NCBI GenBank assembly: GCA_902780495.1
Contig: CACZFM010000007.1
Location: 1 to 64,000, forward strand
DNA: 64,000 nt
Reading direction: 5' to 3'
DNA from: an uncultured Bacteroidales bacterium
GTDB lineage: Bacteria; Bacteroidota; Bacteroidia; Bacteroidales; Paludibacteraceae
Under the pieces are notes generated by a model that was not told the DNA's origin, ran no database searches, and saw only the letters and a list, made by a program, of their open reading frames with translations. Within the stretch, counting starts at the first letter, position 1. Each line of letters begins with the position of its first letter. This document shows positions 49,917 through 59,898 of this stretch, one piece after another. The position numbers and the translations under genes are program-made.

Positions 49917-52900
49917 CTATTGTTGCAATATCTTGGAAAGCAGGTGGATGGCGCCGGAGACGGTGCGAACCTGCTGCACAATGGCATAACGGCGGCCGGT
50001 GGGTTGGCCTGTCTTGCGGTCCTTCTCCTCCACCAGACGGCACCGATCACCGCGCGAATAGACATACTGCACAATCCTACCAAAGACATCGCTCTGGAAA
50101 TAACCCGCTTGAGAAGTAACGAAATACAGAGTGAGATGCTCCTGCTTCAAGAACACCTTTTCGATGCCCAGTTCACAGCATAACCACCGCAAGCGCACCA
50201 CATTCATCAGTTCTTCCGCCTCTTGCGGCAAAGGACCGAAACGGTCGATGAGGCGTTTCTGATACGCCGTCAGTTCGTCTTCGCTGCGCAAAGAATCCAG
50301 TTCGCGGTAAAGGGTGATGCGTTCGGAGATATTCTCAATATACGTATTGGGGAAAGACAGCGGCAGGTCACTTTCCAACTGGGAGTCGCTGCACCAATAT
50401 CTGCCAGCGGTTGTCCGTGCGCCCGATGCGGCATCCTCGCCAAAAGGCAAAGCACCATCGGACAAAGCAAACTCCGCCTTCAGTTCTTCCACGGCATCGT
50501 TGAGAATCTTCTGGTAGGTTTCATAGCCCAAATCGGCGATAAAGCCCGACTGTTCGGCGCCCAAGAGGTTGCCGGCTCCTCGGATATCCAAGTCCTGCAT
50601 GGCAATATGGAAACCGCTGCCCAGTTCGGCAAAGGTAGAGAGGGCATCCAATCGCCGTCGGGCATCTTCGGTGAGCAGTTCGCGTTCCGGCGCCACGAGA
50701 TAGCAATAGGCCTTTCGGTTGCTTCGCCCTACCCTTCCGCGCAACTGGTGCAAATCGCTGAGTCCGTAATGCTGGGCGGAGAAAACAATCATAGTATTCA
50801 CATTCGGGATATCCACGCCCGATTCGATGATAGTGGTGGAGACAAGGATATCATAATCGTAATTGATGAAGGCCTCCAGCCGTTCCTCCATTTCATCGGA
50901 CGGCATCTGTCCGTGTGCCGTGACAATACGCGCTTCGGGACAAAGGGAATGCAGGCGATGCTCAATGCGCGGCAACATCTCAATGCGGTTGCTGACGACA
51001 AAAATCTGTCCGTTACGCTGCATCTCCAGTTCCAACGCCTCTTTGATGATATCGTCATCTTCGGGCGTTATGACTTCGGTCTGAACGGGATAACGGTTCT
51101 GGGGCGGCGTGTTCATGACGCTCAGGTCGCGCGCGCCCAGGAGCGAAAATTGTAAGGTACGCGGGATAGGTGTGGCTGTGAGCGTGAGCACATCCACATT
51201 GGTGCGAAGGGCCTTGAGTTTATCCTTTACCGCCACGCCGAACTTCTGCTCCTCATCAATAATAAGCAGACCCAAATCATGCCACTTGACGGACTTGCCG
51301 ACCAGTTTATGCGTGCCGATAAGGATGTCAATCTTGCCTTCCTCCAGTTCGCGGAGGATATCTTTGGTCTGCGCCGCCGACTTACCACGGCTGAGATACT
51401 CTACGCGAACAGGGAAGTTGCGGAAGCGTTCGCTGAACGTGTTGTAATGCTGCAAAGCAAGCACTGTAGTAGGAACAAGCACCGCCACCTGCTTGCCGTC
51501 CGTAGCCGCTTTGAAGGCCGCCCGCATTGCCAGTTCGGTTTTGCCAAAGCCCACATCGCCGCAGATGAGGCGATCCATCGGCAAGGGCGACTCCATATCA
51601 CGCTTGATATCCAGCGTGGCTTTCGCCTGGTCGGGCGTATCTTCATAGAGGAAAGAGGCTTCCAACTCCTGCTGCATATATCCGTCGGGCGTATAGGCAA
51701 AGCCTTTCTGCTGCTTGCGTGCGGCATAGAGACGGATGAGGTCACGAGCAATATCCTTGAGTTTATCCTTGGTGCGCTCTTTGAGTTTGTCCCAAGCACT
51801 GCTGCCAATCTTACTGATGGTGGGCGGCGTGCCCTCTTTGCCCTTGTATTTGGCAATACGATGGAGGTTGTGAATAGAGACAAAGATAGTATCCCCGTCG
51901 CGGTAGTTCAGGCGAATCATCTCCTGCGGCCGTCCGTTGACGGAAGTGGTGACCAGTCCGCCAAACTGCCCAATGCCATGGTCGGAATGCACGACATAAT
52001 CCCCTACCCGCAACTGATTGATTTCCTTCAGCGTAAGGATAGCCTTGCCACGGCGGGCATTCTCGCTCTTGAGTTGAACGCGATGGTAGCGCTCAAAGAT
52101 TTCATGGTCGGTGTAACAGCAGATTTTCGCCTCGTGATCCACCCAGCCGGCATGTAAAGTGTGGTCAACCGGCGTGAAGACATCGGGCGGCAAGTGCAGT
52201 TCTTCAAAAATAGCCTGCAGGCGGTCGGTCTGCTTTTTCTGGTCCGCTAATATATATAGGTGATAGTTTTCGTCCAGATGTTGCTTGATATCATCGGTCA
52301 GAAGGTCAAAGTTCTTATGGAAAACGGGTTGCGGAGCCGTTCGGAAAGCAATTTCTTCGCACGGCATAAGGGTGGATTGGTCGCGCAGTTCAATGGTGGC
52401 AGCCTGCTCAATCCGAGTCCACGGCAACAGTCCTTCCAACTTGAAACGAACCATGGAGAAGTCGTTGGAGACAAAAACAATGTCGGAATCCAGATAATCC
52501 AGCAAAGTACACACTTTGCCGGCATCCTCCTCCGCCTGCGGGGCAACAATCTGAATGGAATCGACTTTGTCCTGACTAAGTTGCGTTTCCAGTTCAAACG
52601 TACGGATGGAATCCACCTCATCGCCAAAGAAATCAATGCGATAGGGGTCCTCATGGCTATAGGAATAGACATCCACAATGCTGCCACGCACGGCATACTG
52701 ACCGGGCTCATAGACAAAATCTACCCGCGTAAAGCCCAAATCTGCCAATTGTTCGCCCAAGCGGGAAATCTGCAACGCATCGCCTGTTTTCAGGAGCAAT
52801 GTTCTGTCGGAAAGCCTCTCCGGCGCAGGCACAGGCTCAATGATTGCTTCGGGATAGGTGACCACGACAAAAGAACCGCTTGAGAACCGCTTGAGAACCG

Positions 52901-53225
52901 CTGATAAGACTTCCGTTCGTTGGATGGCCATCGCTTCGTCTTCGCCCTGCCGCCTGCGATGCGACACAGGAAAGAAAAAGACCTGCTGACCCGTCGTATC
53001 GTTTTCCATCAAAAGCGTACGCAAATCACCAAAGAGGTACTGCGCCTCATCGGCACTATCCATCACCACCAACATGCGCGCATCCGCCAATCCCGCCAGA
53101 ACCACAGAACGCGCAGAAGCATACAGACCACTCAGCAAAAAATGCTTTTTGCCTTTCATCCGCTCCGCCAACACGCCAAGCGCAGGATGACGGTGCAAGA
53201 GGGAAAATAAATCTCCAATCTGCAT
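49917..53225 (-). CDS. mfd: Transcription-repair coupling factor Mfd
   Basis: 1102 residues, a usual length for Mfd. It removes RNA polymerase stalled at DNA lesions and recruits UvrA. The UvrB-like N-terminal region includes FFPVSHRRRQGEDEAMAIQR. The RNA-polymerase interaction domain follows (LRVGDYVVHSDHGIGQFGGL, residues ~400-420). The RecG-like translocase has Walker A GDVGFGKTELAMRAA, DEEQ-box LLIIDEEQKFGV, TATPIPRTL and QLRGRVGRS. The C-terminal D7 domain is present. It has its own promoter 31 bp upstream of the ATG, and a terminator follows. Confidence 0.97.
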   Translation of the reverse strand: MQIGDLFSLLHRHPALGVLAERMKGKKHFLLSGLYASARSVVLAGLADARMLVVMDSADEAQYLFGDLRTLLMENDTTGQQVFFFPVSHRRRQGEDEAMAIQRTEVLSAVLKRFSSGSFVVVTYPEAIIEPVPAPERLSDRTLLLKTGDALQISRLGEQLADLGFTRVDFVYEPGQYAVRGSIVDVYSYSHEDPYRIDFFGDEVDSIRTFELETQLSQDKVDSIQIVAPQAEEDAGKVCTLLDYLDSDIVFVSNDFSMVRFKLEGLLPWTRIEQAATIELRDQSTLMPCEEIAFRTAPQPVFHKNFDLLTDDIKQHLDENYHLYILADQKKQTDRLQAIFEELHLPPDVFTPVDHTLHAGWVDHEAKICCYTDHEIFERYHRVQLKSENARRGKAILTLKEINQLRVGDYVVHSDHGIGQFGGLVTTSVNGRPQEMIRLNYRDGDTIFVSIHNLHRIAKYKGKEGTPPTISKIGSSAWDKLKERTKDKLKDIARDLIRLYAARKQQKGFAYTPDGYMQQELEASFLYEDTPDQAKATLDIKRDMESPLPMDRLICGDVGFGKTELAMRAAFKAATDGKQVAVLVPTTVLALQHYNTFSERFRNFPVRVEYLSRGKSAAQTKDILRELEEGKIDILIGTHKLVGKSVKWHDLGLLIIDEEQKFGVAVKDKLKALRTNVDVLTLTATPIPRTLQFSLLGARDLSVMNTPPQNRYPVQTEVITPEDDDIIKEALELEMQRNGQIFVVSNRIEMLPRIEHRLHSLCPEARIVTAHGQMPSDEMEERLEAFINYDYDILVSTTIIESGVDIPNVNTMIVFSAQHYGLSDLHQLRGRVGRSNRKAYCYLVAPERELLTEDARRRLDALSTFAELGSGFHIAMQDLDIRGAGNLLGAEQSGFIADLGYETYQKILNDAVEELKAEFALSDGALPFGEDAASGARTTAGRYWCSDSQLESDLPLSFPNTYIENISERITLYRELDSLRSEDELTAYQKRLIDRFGPLPQEAEELMNVVRLRWLCCELGIEKVFLKQEHLTLYFVTSQAGYFQSDVFGRIVQYVYSRGDRCRLVEEKDRKTGQPTGRRYAIVQQVRTVSGAIHLLSKILQQ

Positions 53226-53256
53226 ACTTTGGGTCGTTTTGTTGTAAAAAATCGCA

Positions 53257-53288
53257 CAAAAGTACTACTTTTTCCGCATATAACCAAA
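53257..53288 (-). promoter_or_regulatory. Promoter of mfd
   Basis: Minus-strand TTTG (53285-53288), 20 bp, TACTTTTG (53257-53264), divergent from the nuclease promoter at 53313-53344. Confidence 0.8.
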
Positions 53289-53312
53289 TAATCAGAAAAA
53301 AATCGGAATAAA

Positions 53313-53344
53313 TTTGGTAATATCAAAAAAAAGAATTATCTTTG
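53313..53344 (+). promoter_or_regulatory. Promoter of the first endonuclease I gene
   Basis: Plus-strand TTTG (53313-53316), 20 bp, TATCTTTG (53337-53344), 46 bp before the ATG at 53391. Confidence 0.82.
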
Positions 53345-53390
53345 CAGGCTTTTTAGTTATTATGCTATTACAAACCAAAAAACAAGCGAT

Positions 53391-54362
53391 ATGAAGAAAA
53401 TTTTACTTGTAGTTCTCGCTCTCGGCACCGGCCTTTCGCTGTGGGCGGATGATGATTGTCTGTACCCCACCCTGAACGGCCTGAAAGGCGATGCCATTCT
53501 TGACGAACTGCACGAACTGATTAAAGATCACACTGTGCTCGATTACTTTAGGATACGTGCGGATCAATCGCGCGTGGACGTGGTAGACGGCAAAGTGATT
53601 GACATGTATTCGAACTGCAACTTTAGTGCATCAGACGACTACTGTAAAGATGTGGAAGCGGACGATGACTGCATCTGCTACAACCGCGAACATACGCTTC
53701 CCAAATCTTGGTGGGGACACGACGAGAACAACCCCGAACCGATGTACACCGATTTGTACCACGTTGTACCGACATGTGCTTATGCCAACTATTCGCGCTC
53801 CAACCTTCCGTACGGCGAACTAGACGGCGATGCAGCATGGGAGAACGGTTTCAGCAAAGTGGGCAAGGGAAGTTCGTTGGGCAATATAACTGATGTGTTC
53901 GAACCTAACGCACGCTACAAAGGCGACATCGCGCGCATCTATATGTATATGGTGGCATGCTACCGCGACAAGAATTTCACCAATTATGGAGGTGCTTGGT
54001 TCTTCAAGTACTCCAGCAAAGATACTGCCGCCGACTTCAAGAATAAGAAAGTGAGAGAACTGATGATGAAATGGCACCGCAACGATGCTGTATCGGAGGA
54101 AGAGCGTCGTCGTGCGCAGCGTGTGGCCGCTATACAAGGGAACCACAATCCGTTTGTGGAGTATCCTGAACTGGCAGAATATATCTGGGGTGACAACACA
54201 GAAGACACCTACTACTGCGGCGGCACACCGCTATACGAGGTACAGGAAGACGATGCCGTTCTGGACACCGAGCAGCCGATGTATAACGCTGTGGGTCAGA
54301 AAGTTGATGCGTCGTATCACGGAATTGTTATCCAAAACGGACACAAATTCCTGCTGCAATAA
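53391..54362 (+). CDS. Secreted endonuclease I family nuclease with C-terminal tail (copy 1)
   Basis: 323 residues of the EndA/endonuclease I family (beta-beta-alpha-metal nucleases that cut DNA and often RNA). The signal peptide is KKILLVVLALGTGLSLWA. The active-site motif is ICYNREHTLPKSWWG with the general-base histidine at 101. TDLYHVVPTCAYANYSRSN and GNHNPFVEYPELAEYIWG are further family signatures. The C-terminus reads MYNAVGQKVDASYHGIVI then NGHKFLL, a Prevotella/Bacteroides-type secretion tail. A role in degrading extracellular DNA is inferred. The transporter gene begins 15 bp after its stop. Confidence 0.93.
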   Translation: MKKILLVVLALGTGLSLWADDDCLYPTLNGLKGDAILDELHELIKDHTVLDYFRIRADQSRVDVVDGKVIDMYSNCNFSASDDYCKDVEADDDCICYNREHTLPKSWWGHDENNPEPMYTDLYHVVPTCAYANYSRSNLPYGELDGDAAWENGFSKVGKGSSLGNITDVFEPNARYKGDIARIYMYMVACYRDKNFTNYGGAWFFKYSSKDTAADFKNKKVRELMMKWHRNDAVSEEERRRAQRVAAIQGNHNPFVEYPELAEYIWGDNTEDTYYCGGTPLYEVQEDDAVLDTEQPMYNAVGQKVDASYHGIVIQNGHKFLLQ

Positions 54363-54377
54363 AGCGCACAGGGGAGC

Positions 54378-56045
54378 ATGGAGTATCTGCATGATATATT
54401 TCTCGTGCCCGGTGTCAGCCAATCGCTGCTGATACTGACCATAGTGGTGGCACTCGGTATCTTTCTTGCCGGACGGCTGACCATACGCGGCATGGGACTC
54501 GGCGTGACATGGATACTCTTCTGCGGCATCCTCTTTTCCGCATTGGGCATACAGATTGACCCGACCGTGGAACAGTTTGCAAAAGACTTCGGGCTGGTGC
54601 TGTTCGTTTACAGTCTGGGTCTGCAAGCCGGTCCGTCGTTCTTCTCATCCTTCTCGCACGGCGGACTGAGACTCAACCTGCTGGCCACCGCCATCGTTGT
54701 TTTGGGCGTTGGCGGCACACTGGCTATCGCATTTATTTCGCATGAAGACATGGCATCCATGGTGGGCGTAATGACAGGTGCCGTGACCAACACATCTTCC
54801 ATGGGTGCCGCCCAACAAGCCTATGCCGACCTGCACCACACGGCACATCCGTATATCGCCACCGGCTATGCACTCGCCTACCCGTTCTCGGTGCTGGGCG
54901 TAATCGTTTCGATGGTGCTGCTGCAAAAAATATGCCGCATCCGACCTCAAGAGGAAGAAAAAGCACTGCTTGCCGAAGCGGAACAACAATCCCAACAACC
55001 CGTATGCGTGGATATACGCCTGACAAACACAGAAATACTGAACAAACGCCTGACCGTGCTGCACAATTCCTGCAAAGCGGAAATGGTGGTGTCGCGCATC
55101 ATCCACAGTGACGGACAGGACGAAGTGGCTCACAGCAAGACCGTTCTCCGCGAAGGTGACACAATCCGCGTACTGACCGACCATGCGCATTTGCAAGAAC
55201 TGCAAACACTCGGCGAAGTGTCGGTGTTCAAGACCATCCCCAACGGCGACACCCCGCATCTGGTATCACGCCGCATCGTCGTGACCAAACCCGAATGGAA
55301 CGGACAGAAAATAGGCAAAGTGTCCTTGCGTGCGCATTATAATGTCAATATCACGCGCGTCATCCGTGCCGGCGTGGGACTGCTGGCCACACCAATGCTG
55401 CGTCTGCAATTGGGCGACCGCATCATCGTTGTGGGCGAACAAGACGACGTGCGCAAAGTGGGCGAACTGTTCGGCAACGAACTCAAACGTCTGGATGCGC
55501 CCAATCTAATACCCATCTTCGTGGGAATAGCACTCGGCGTTATTGTCGGCACCCTGCCTATCGCCTTGCCCGGACTGGGACAGAGTTTCCGCCTCGGACT
55601 GGCAGGAGGCACCCTGGTGGTGGCACTGCTGATGGGACGCTTCGGCCCTACCTATAAAATAGTGACATTCTCCACAACATCCGCCAACCACATGCTGCGC
55701 GAAGTCGGTTTGGCACTGTTTCTTGCGGCGGTAGGTCTGGGAGCAGGCGAAGTGTTCTTATCTGCCCTCACATCCGGCGGATATATGTGGATTGTTTATA
55801 GCATCCTGATTGCCGTACTGCCCCTGCTGATTGTCGGCATCATCGCTTACCGCGCGATGCATATCAACTATTTCACCGTCATCGGCCTCTTTACCGGCGC
55901 GATGAACGATGCTCCCGCACTGGGCTATGCCATGTCCATATCGCCCAACAACGACCAGGCATCGGTGACCTACGCTACCGTTTATCCGCTGACCATGTTC
56001 CTGCGCATTCTGGCGGCACAACTGATGATTATACTGCTATGCTAA
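54378..56045 (+). CDS. AspT/YidE-YbjL-type transporter with RCK_C domains
   Basis: A 555-residue membrane protein of the aspartate:alanine exchanger family. The N-terminal half has five or six TMs (FGLVLFVYSLGLQAGPSFFS; MTGAVTNTSSMGAAQQAYAD). Two TrkA-C/RCK_C-like regulatory domains fill residues ~205-370 (VDIRLTNTEILNKRLTVLHN; IIVVGEQDDVRKVGELFG). A second membrane half holds the duplicated motif LFTGAMNDAPALGYAMS. The anion substrate is unknown. The gene lies 15 bp after the nuclease gene and is probably cotranscribed with it. Confidence 0.9.
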   Translation: MEYLHDIFLVPGVSQSLLILTIVVALGIFLAGRLTIRGMGLGVTWILFCGILFSALGIQIDPTVEQFAKDFGLVLFVYSLGLQAGPSFFSSFSHGGLRLNLLATAIVVLGVGGTLAIAFISHEDMASMVGVMTGAVTNTSSMGAAQQAYADLHHTAHPYIATGYALAYPFSVLGVIVSMVLLQKICRIRPQEEEKALLAEAEQQSQQPVCVDIRLTNTEILNKRLTVLHNSCKAEMVVSRIIHSDGQDEVAHSKTVLREGDTIRVLTDHAHLQELQTLGEVSVFKTIPNGDTPHLVSRRIVVTKPEWNGQKIGKVSLRAHYNVNITRVIRAGVGLLATPMLRLQLGDRIIVVGEQDDVRKVGELFGNELKRLDAPNLIPIFVGIALGVIVGTLPIALPGLGQSFRLGLAGGTLVVALLMGRFGPTYKIVTFSTTSANHMLREVGLALFLAAVGLGAGEVFLSALTSGGYMWIVYSILIAVLPLLIVGIIAYRAMHINYFTVIGLFTGAMNDAPALGYAMSISPNNDQASVTYATVYPLTMFLRILAAQLMIILLC

Positions 56046-56065
56046 TAAAAAAAACACTATCGAAT

Positions 56066-56740
56066 ATGAAACGTATCACTCTTTTCCTTCTGCTGGCCGT
56101 CGGACTGATGGCTTGCGAGAAATCCGAAAAAAAGAACAACGCCCTGCAAGTAAATCCGACAAGCATTACCTGCAATAGCGGCGAAAGCGCACTTATCACC
56201 GTTGATGACGGCGCAGACTTTACCATTACCACTGCCGATTCATGCGTGGCGCAACCGCTGGAGGACGGAACCGGCATCAGAGGTTTTATGGTGGGACAGA
56301 CCGTTGTAACCGTCACATCCAACGGCAAAAGCGCACAAATACCTGTGACGGTGGCACCCAAGATTACCGAATTCCAAGACCCCGCATTGCTGTTCGGAGG
56401 CACCATGCAAGATGTGAAAGATGTGTTGGGCGAACCCAAACAAACGGCAAACAATAACCTGTATTACAATGTGACAGAAGACGGCAGTATTTACGCCGCC
56501 TATAAGTTTGAAAACGGCAAACTGACACGTATCTATGTGTATCCGACGAACGAGAAGATTGGGTCGTTCTACAAATATCTCAACGAGCGTTACTTTATTG
56601 AGCCGGTGGATGAGCAGACTGCACATTATTACAACCATTTTAATCTGAACTTTGCCACCCTGAAAGTACATCTCGGACACGATGGCACCGGTTGGTTCGC
56701 TGAATATCGCGCCTTCGACCCGGCACATCCGTATGATTAA
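56066..56740 (+). CDS. Lipoprotein, unknown function
   Basis: The ATG at 56066 gives a 224-residue protein with a clear lipoprotein signal (MKRITLFLLLAVGLMACEKS; lipobox L-M-A-C). The earlier start at 56039 lies inside the transporter gene. Residues ~28-95 look like a single Ig/BIG2-like domain (NPTSITCNSGESALITVDDG, then VGQTVVTVTSNGKSAQIPVT). The C-terminal part (DVKDVLGEPKQTANNNLYYN) has a SmpA/OmlA-like V-x-x-x-L-G-x-P pattern. The outer membrane lipoprotein assignment is firm; the function is not known. Confidence 0.82.
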   Translation: MKRITLFLLLAVGLMACEKSEKKNNALQVNPTSITCNSGESALITVDDGADFTITTADSCVAQPLEDGTGIRGFMVGQTVVTVTSNGKSAQIPVTVAPKITEFQDPALLFGGTMQDVKDVLGEPKQTANNNLYYNVTEDGSIYAAYKFENGKLTRIYVYPTNEKIGSFYKYLNERYFIEPVDEQTAHYYNHFNLNFATLKVHLGHDGTGWFAEYRAFDPAHPYD

Positions 56741-56775
56741 AACCAATTAAGACAGTTAAACGTTCTGTTTTACCC

Positions 56776-57780
56776 ATGAAAAAGTATATTCTGACACTGC
56801 TGGCATCCATTTGGGTTATTTCCGCCATGTGGGCGGAACCTGTTCCTGCAGGCTACTACAGCCGCTTGGAAGGATTGTCCGATGAGGCTCTGAAAAGCAC
56901 ACTGAAAGAGATTATCCGTCCGCATCACGCTGTTCCTTACGGCGATTCGACATGGATTGTATTTTACTACTCCGACCGCAACGAAGACGGACTTTGTATG
57001 GATATGTACTGCGATGAATGGAAACCCTTTACTTCGAAGGGAAGCATACCCACGAACTGTAATATCGAGCACTCTTTTGCCAATTCTTGGTGGGGAGGAA
57101 CAAAAGGGGATGCATATAAAGACTGTTTCCACCTCAATCCTTCCAACAAAACAGCCAATAGTGCACGCGGCAGTTACGCGTTAGGAGTACCGGAAAAGGA
57201 TATCAAAATCGCCGGTTCGCTCCGCATCGGCAAAATGCACCATGAAGAGAAGAATACCGATTTCTGGGTGTTTGAACCGAAGGACGAATATAAAGGTGAT
57301 TTTGCCCGTGCATACTTTTATGTAGCGACATGTTACGGTCGTGACAAAGACGGTGGCTATTCCGATCTTCCCGCTGTCCCGAATAAAAAACCCAATATCG
57401 GTTGGCGCATGAAGGATGTGGAGTCCATGTATACCATGCAGAACGACAACTATCTGGAGTTCCAGCCATGGGCAGCGGCGCTATTGCTACAATGGCACCG
57501 CCAAGACCCTGTCAGCGAAAAAGAGCGCAAACGTGCCGATGCAGTCAGCGACTTCCAGCATAACCACAACCCGTTCATCGATTATCCCGAACTGGTGGAA
57601 TATATCTGGGGCGACCATGCGCATCAAGCTTTCTACTTCGGCGGCACAACCGATTTGTCCGAAATGCAAGAAAACGTACCGTCTCGGCAAAAAGTGTTCC
57701 GAAACGGACAAATCTATATCGTCTGTGGAGATGTCACCTACGACCTACTGGGCAACAAGGTCGCTGTGGAAACCCATTAA
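56776..57780 (+). CDS. Secreted endonuclease I family nuclease with C-terminal tail (copy 2)
   Basis: 334 residues. The signal peptide is KKYILTLLASIWVISAMWA. The family active site is TNCNIEHSFANSWWGG (His99), with CFHLNPSNKTANSARGS and HNHNPFIDYPELVEYIWGD as further matches. It is only distantly alike to the first copy in the N-terminal half but shares the whole domain plan. The C-terminus has the tail FRNGQIYIVCGDVTYDLLG, a different tail type from copy 1. It follows the lipoprotein by 35 bp. The two nucleases, transporter and lipoprotein may form one transcription unit from the promoter at 53313. Confidence 0.9.
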   Translation: MKKYILTLLASIWVISAMWAEPVPAGYYSRLEGLSDEALKSTLKEIIRPHHAVPYGDSTWIVFYYSDRNEDGLCMDMYCDEWKPFTSKGSIPTNCNIEHSFANSWWGGTKGDAYKDCFHLNPSNKTANSARGSYALGVPEKDIKIAGSLRIGKMHHEEKNTDFWVFEPKDEYKGDFARAYFYVATCYGRDKDGGYSDLPAVPNKKPNIGWRMKDVESMYTMQNDNYLEFQPWAAALLLQWHRQDPVSEKERKRADAVSDFQHNHNPFIDYPELVEYIWGDHAHQAFYFGGTTDLSEMQENVPSRQKVFRNGQIYIVCGDVTYDLLGNKVAVETH

Positions 57781-57854
57781 ACGGCACGAAAAAGCCTTGC
57801 CAAAAGCATGAAAATAAACTTTTTCAAGAAAAAGTGACCATTTTTGCACTTTTT

Positions 57855-57886
57855 TTTGCTCATGTCAGAAAAAAGATGTAACTTTG
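57855..57886 (+). promoter_or_regulatory. Promoter of mutAB
   Basis: Plus-strand TTTG (57855-57858), 20 bp, TAACTTTG (57879-57886). The mutA ATG at 57962 is 75 bp downstream; the longer frame from 57884 starts inside the -7 box and is not the gene start. Confidence 0.8.
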
Positions 57887-57961
57887 CCGCGAATTATGGG
57901 CATGACCAAAATAATGCCCGAAAGAACAGCTATTATTAAACAACCAAAAATACAAAAAATC

Positions 57962-59893
57962 ATGGCAGAAGAAAAATTGAACTTGTTGGCTGATTTCCCC
58001 GCCATTTCCACCAAAACGTGGAAGGAGAAAATCATTACCGACCTCAAAGGCGCCGACTTTGACAAGAAACTTGTCTGGCGCACGACGGAAGGTTTCAACG
58101 TACAGCCTTTCTATCGTCAGGAAGACCTCAAAGGTCTGAAAACCACTGTCTCTGCTCCCGGACAGTTTCCCTATGTGCGCGGCACAAAAGAGAACAACGA
58201 GTGGGCTATTCGTCAGAACATCTGCGCTTGCAAAAACGCCCGCAAAGCCAATGCAAAAGCGCTGGAAGTGCTGAACAAAGGTATCACTTCGCTCGGTTTC
58301 TGCTTGGACAGCGACAAACTTACCTATCGTTTCATCAAAACCCTGCTGCAAGACATCCAAGCAGATGCTATCGCTATCAACTTCAGCATCTGCCCGTGCG
58401 CAGCACCCAAACTGGCTAATATCCTCGTCCGTTACTATGGACGTATGGGCTATGACTTCAAGGCCATTATCGGTTCCATCAATCTGGACCCGATGAGCAA
58501 GATGCTCCTCAAAGGCAAACCACTCACGCGCGAAGAGGTAGCAGAAAAGCTGGTGGCTACGGTCAAGGCTGCCAAGTCGCTGGTTAACTACCGCGTTGTG
58601 ACGGTTAACAGCGTTCTCCTTAACAACTCCGGCGCTTACTGCGCACAGGAACTGGCGTACGCACTCGCTTGGGGCGTAGAGTATATGAACATGCTCACCG
58701 AAGGCGGTATTCCAAACTACCTTGCTGCACGCAACATCCGCTTCAATATGGGTATCGGCGGCAACTATTTCATGGAACTCGCCAAGTTCCGTGCCGCCCG
58801 TCTCCTCTGGGCAAAGATTGTTGAGGCCTACAAAGCACCTGTCTTCACCGCTGCCCTCAAAGAGGCTGCCAAGATGAACGTCAGTGCCGCAACAAGCCGT
58901 TTCAACATGACCATCTTTGATGCTTATGTCAACCTCCTTCGCTCGCAGACGGAGACCATGTCGGCCGCATTGGCAGGTGTGGACGAAATCACCGTCACTC
59001 CTTTTGACGTGACATATGAGAAACCCACCGACTTTGCAGAGCGTATCGCCCGTAACCAACAGTTGCTGTTGAAAGAAGAGGCACACTTCGACAAAGTTGT
59101 TGACCCCGCTGCAGGTTCCTACTATATTGAGAACCTCACCGCCTCTATCGCTGCCGAAGCATGGAAGCAGTTCCTCGCTATTCAGGAGCAAGGCGGTATG
59201 TACGCCATGATTATGGCGGGCAAGGTACAGGCCGCTATGGCAGAAACCTTGAAAGCCCGTCTCGGCGATGTTGCCAAACGCAAAGAAGTGCTGCTGGGTT
59301 CTAACCAGTTCCCGAACTTCAACGAGAAAGCCGCCAAGAAAATCAAAATCAATGCCGGTGCCTGCAGTTCCATCTGCACATGCAAAGACAAACCCGCTGA
59401 AACCAACCACTGCGGCTGTGACTGCAAGTGCGAGAACGCGCTGCCTACCCTGCCTGTGGCTCGTGCTGCCGAAGAGTTCGAGACACTCCGTCTGGAAACC
59501 GAAGGTGCCAAGCATCAGCCCGTTGCTTTCATGCTCACCATCGGTAACCTCGCTATGCGTATCGCACGTGCACAGTTCTCGTGCAACTTCCTCGCTTGCG
59601 CAGGCTACAAAGTGATTGACAACAACGGATTCAAGACCGTCAAGGAAGGTATCAAAGCCGCACGCAAAGCCAAAGCGGACATTATCGTCCTCTGCTCCAG
59701 CGATGATGAATACGCCACCTACGCTCCCGAAGCATGGAAAGTGCTGCAAGGACAAAAGGAAATCTTCATCGTGGCAGGTGCACCCGCTTGCATGGAAGAC
59801 CTCCAGAAACTGGGCATCCAGAACTTCATCCATGTGCGTTGCAACGTGCTCGACACCCTTAAGAAATTTAATGCTCAACTCCTTAATAAGTAA
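57962..59893 (+). CDS. mutA: Methylmalonyl-CoA mutase small subunit
   Basis: 643 residues from ATG 57962 ([20 protein letters not shown]). It is the non-catalytic partner of MutB, with a TIM barrel domain ([35 protein letters not shown]) and a C-terminal flavodoxin-like domain. That domain lacks the cobalamin-binding D-x-H-x-x-G, as normal for small subunits. The linker at residues ~466-489 holds seven cysteines (CSSICTC then CGCDCKC), an unusual insertion that could bind metal. With MutB it interconverts succinyl-CoA and methylmalonyl-CoA for propionate formation. mutB starts 5 bp after its stop. Confidence 0.94.
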   Translation: MAEEKLNLLADFPAISTKTWKEKIITDLKGADFDKKLVWRTTEGFNVQPFYRQEDLKGLKTTVSAPGQFPYVRGTKENNEWAIRQNICACKNARKANAKALEVLNKGITSLGFCLDSDKLTYRFIKTLLQDIQADAIAINFSICPCAAPKLANILVRYYGRMGYDFKAIIGSINLDPMSKMLLKGKPLTREEVAEKLVATVKAAKSLVNYRVVTVNSVLLNNSGAYCAQELAYALAWGVEYMNMLTEGGIPNYLAARNIRFNMGIGGNYFMELAKFRAARLLWAKIVEAYKAPVFTAALKEAAKMNVSAATSRFNMTIFDAYVNLLRSQTETMSAALAGVDEITVTPFDVTYEKPTDFAERIARNQQLLLKEEAHFDKVVDPAAGSYYIENLTASIAAEAWKQFLAIQEQGGMYAMIMAGKVQAAMAETLKARLGDVAKRKEVLLGSNQFPNFNEKAAKKIKINAGACSSICTCKDKPAETNHCGCDCKCENALPTLPVARAAEEFETLRLETEGAKHQPVAFMLTIGNLAMRIARAQFSCNFLACAGYKVIDNNGFKTVKEGIKAARKAKADIIVLCSSDDEYATYAPEAWKVLQGQKEIFIVAGAPACMEDLQKLGIQNFIHVRCNVLDTLKKFNAQLLNK

Positions 59894-59898
59894 TCGTT

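Noticed and set aside
57860-59878. A 672-codon minus-strand ORF covering all of mutA
   Set aside because: MutA on the plus strand has clear family motifs and a promoter; the antisense ORF has no recognisable domain and is a codon-bias shadow.
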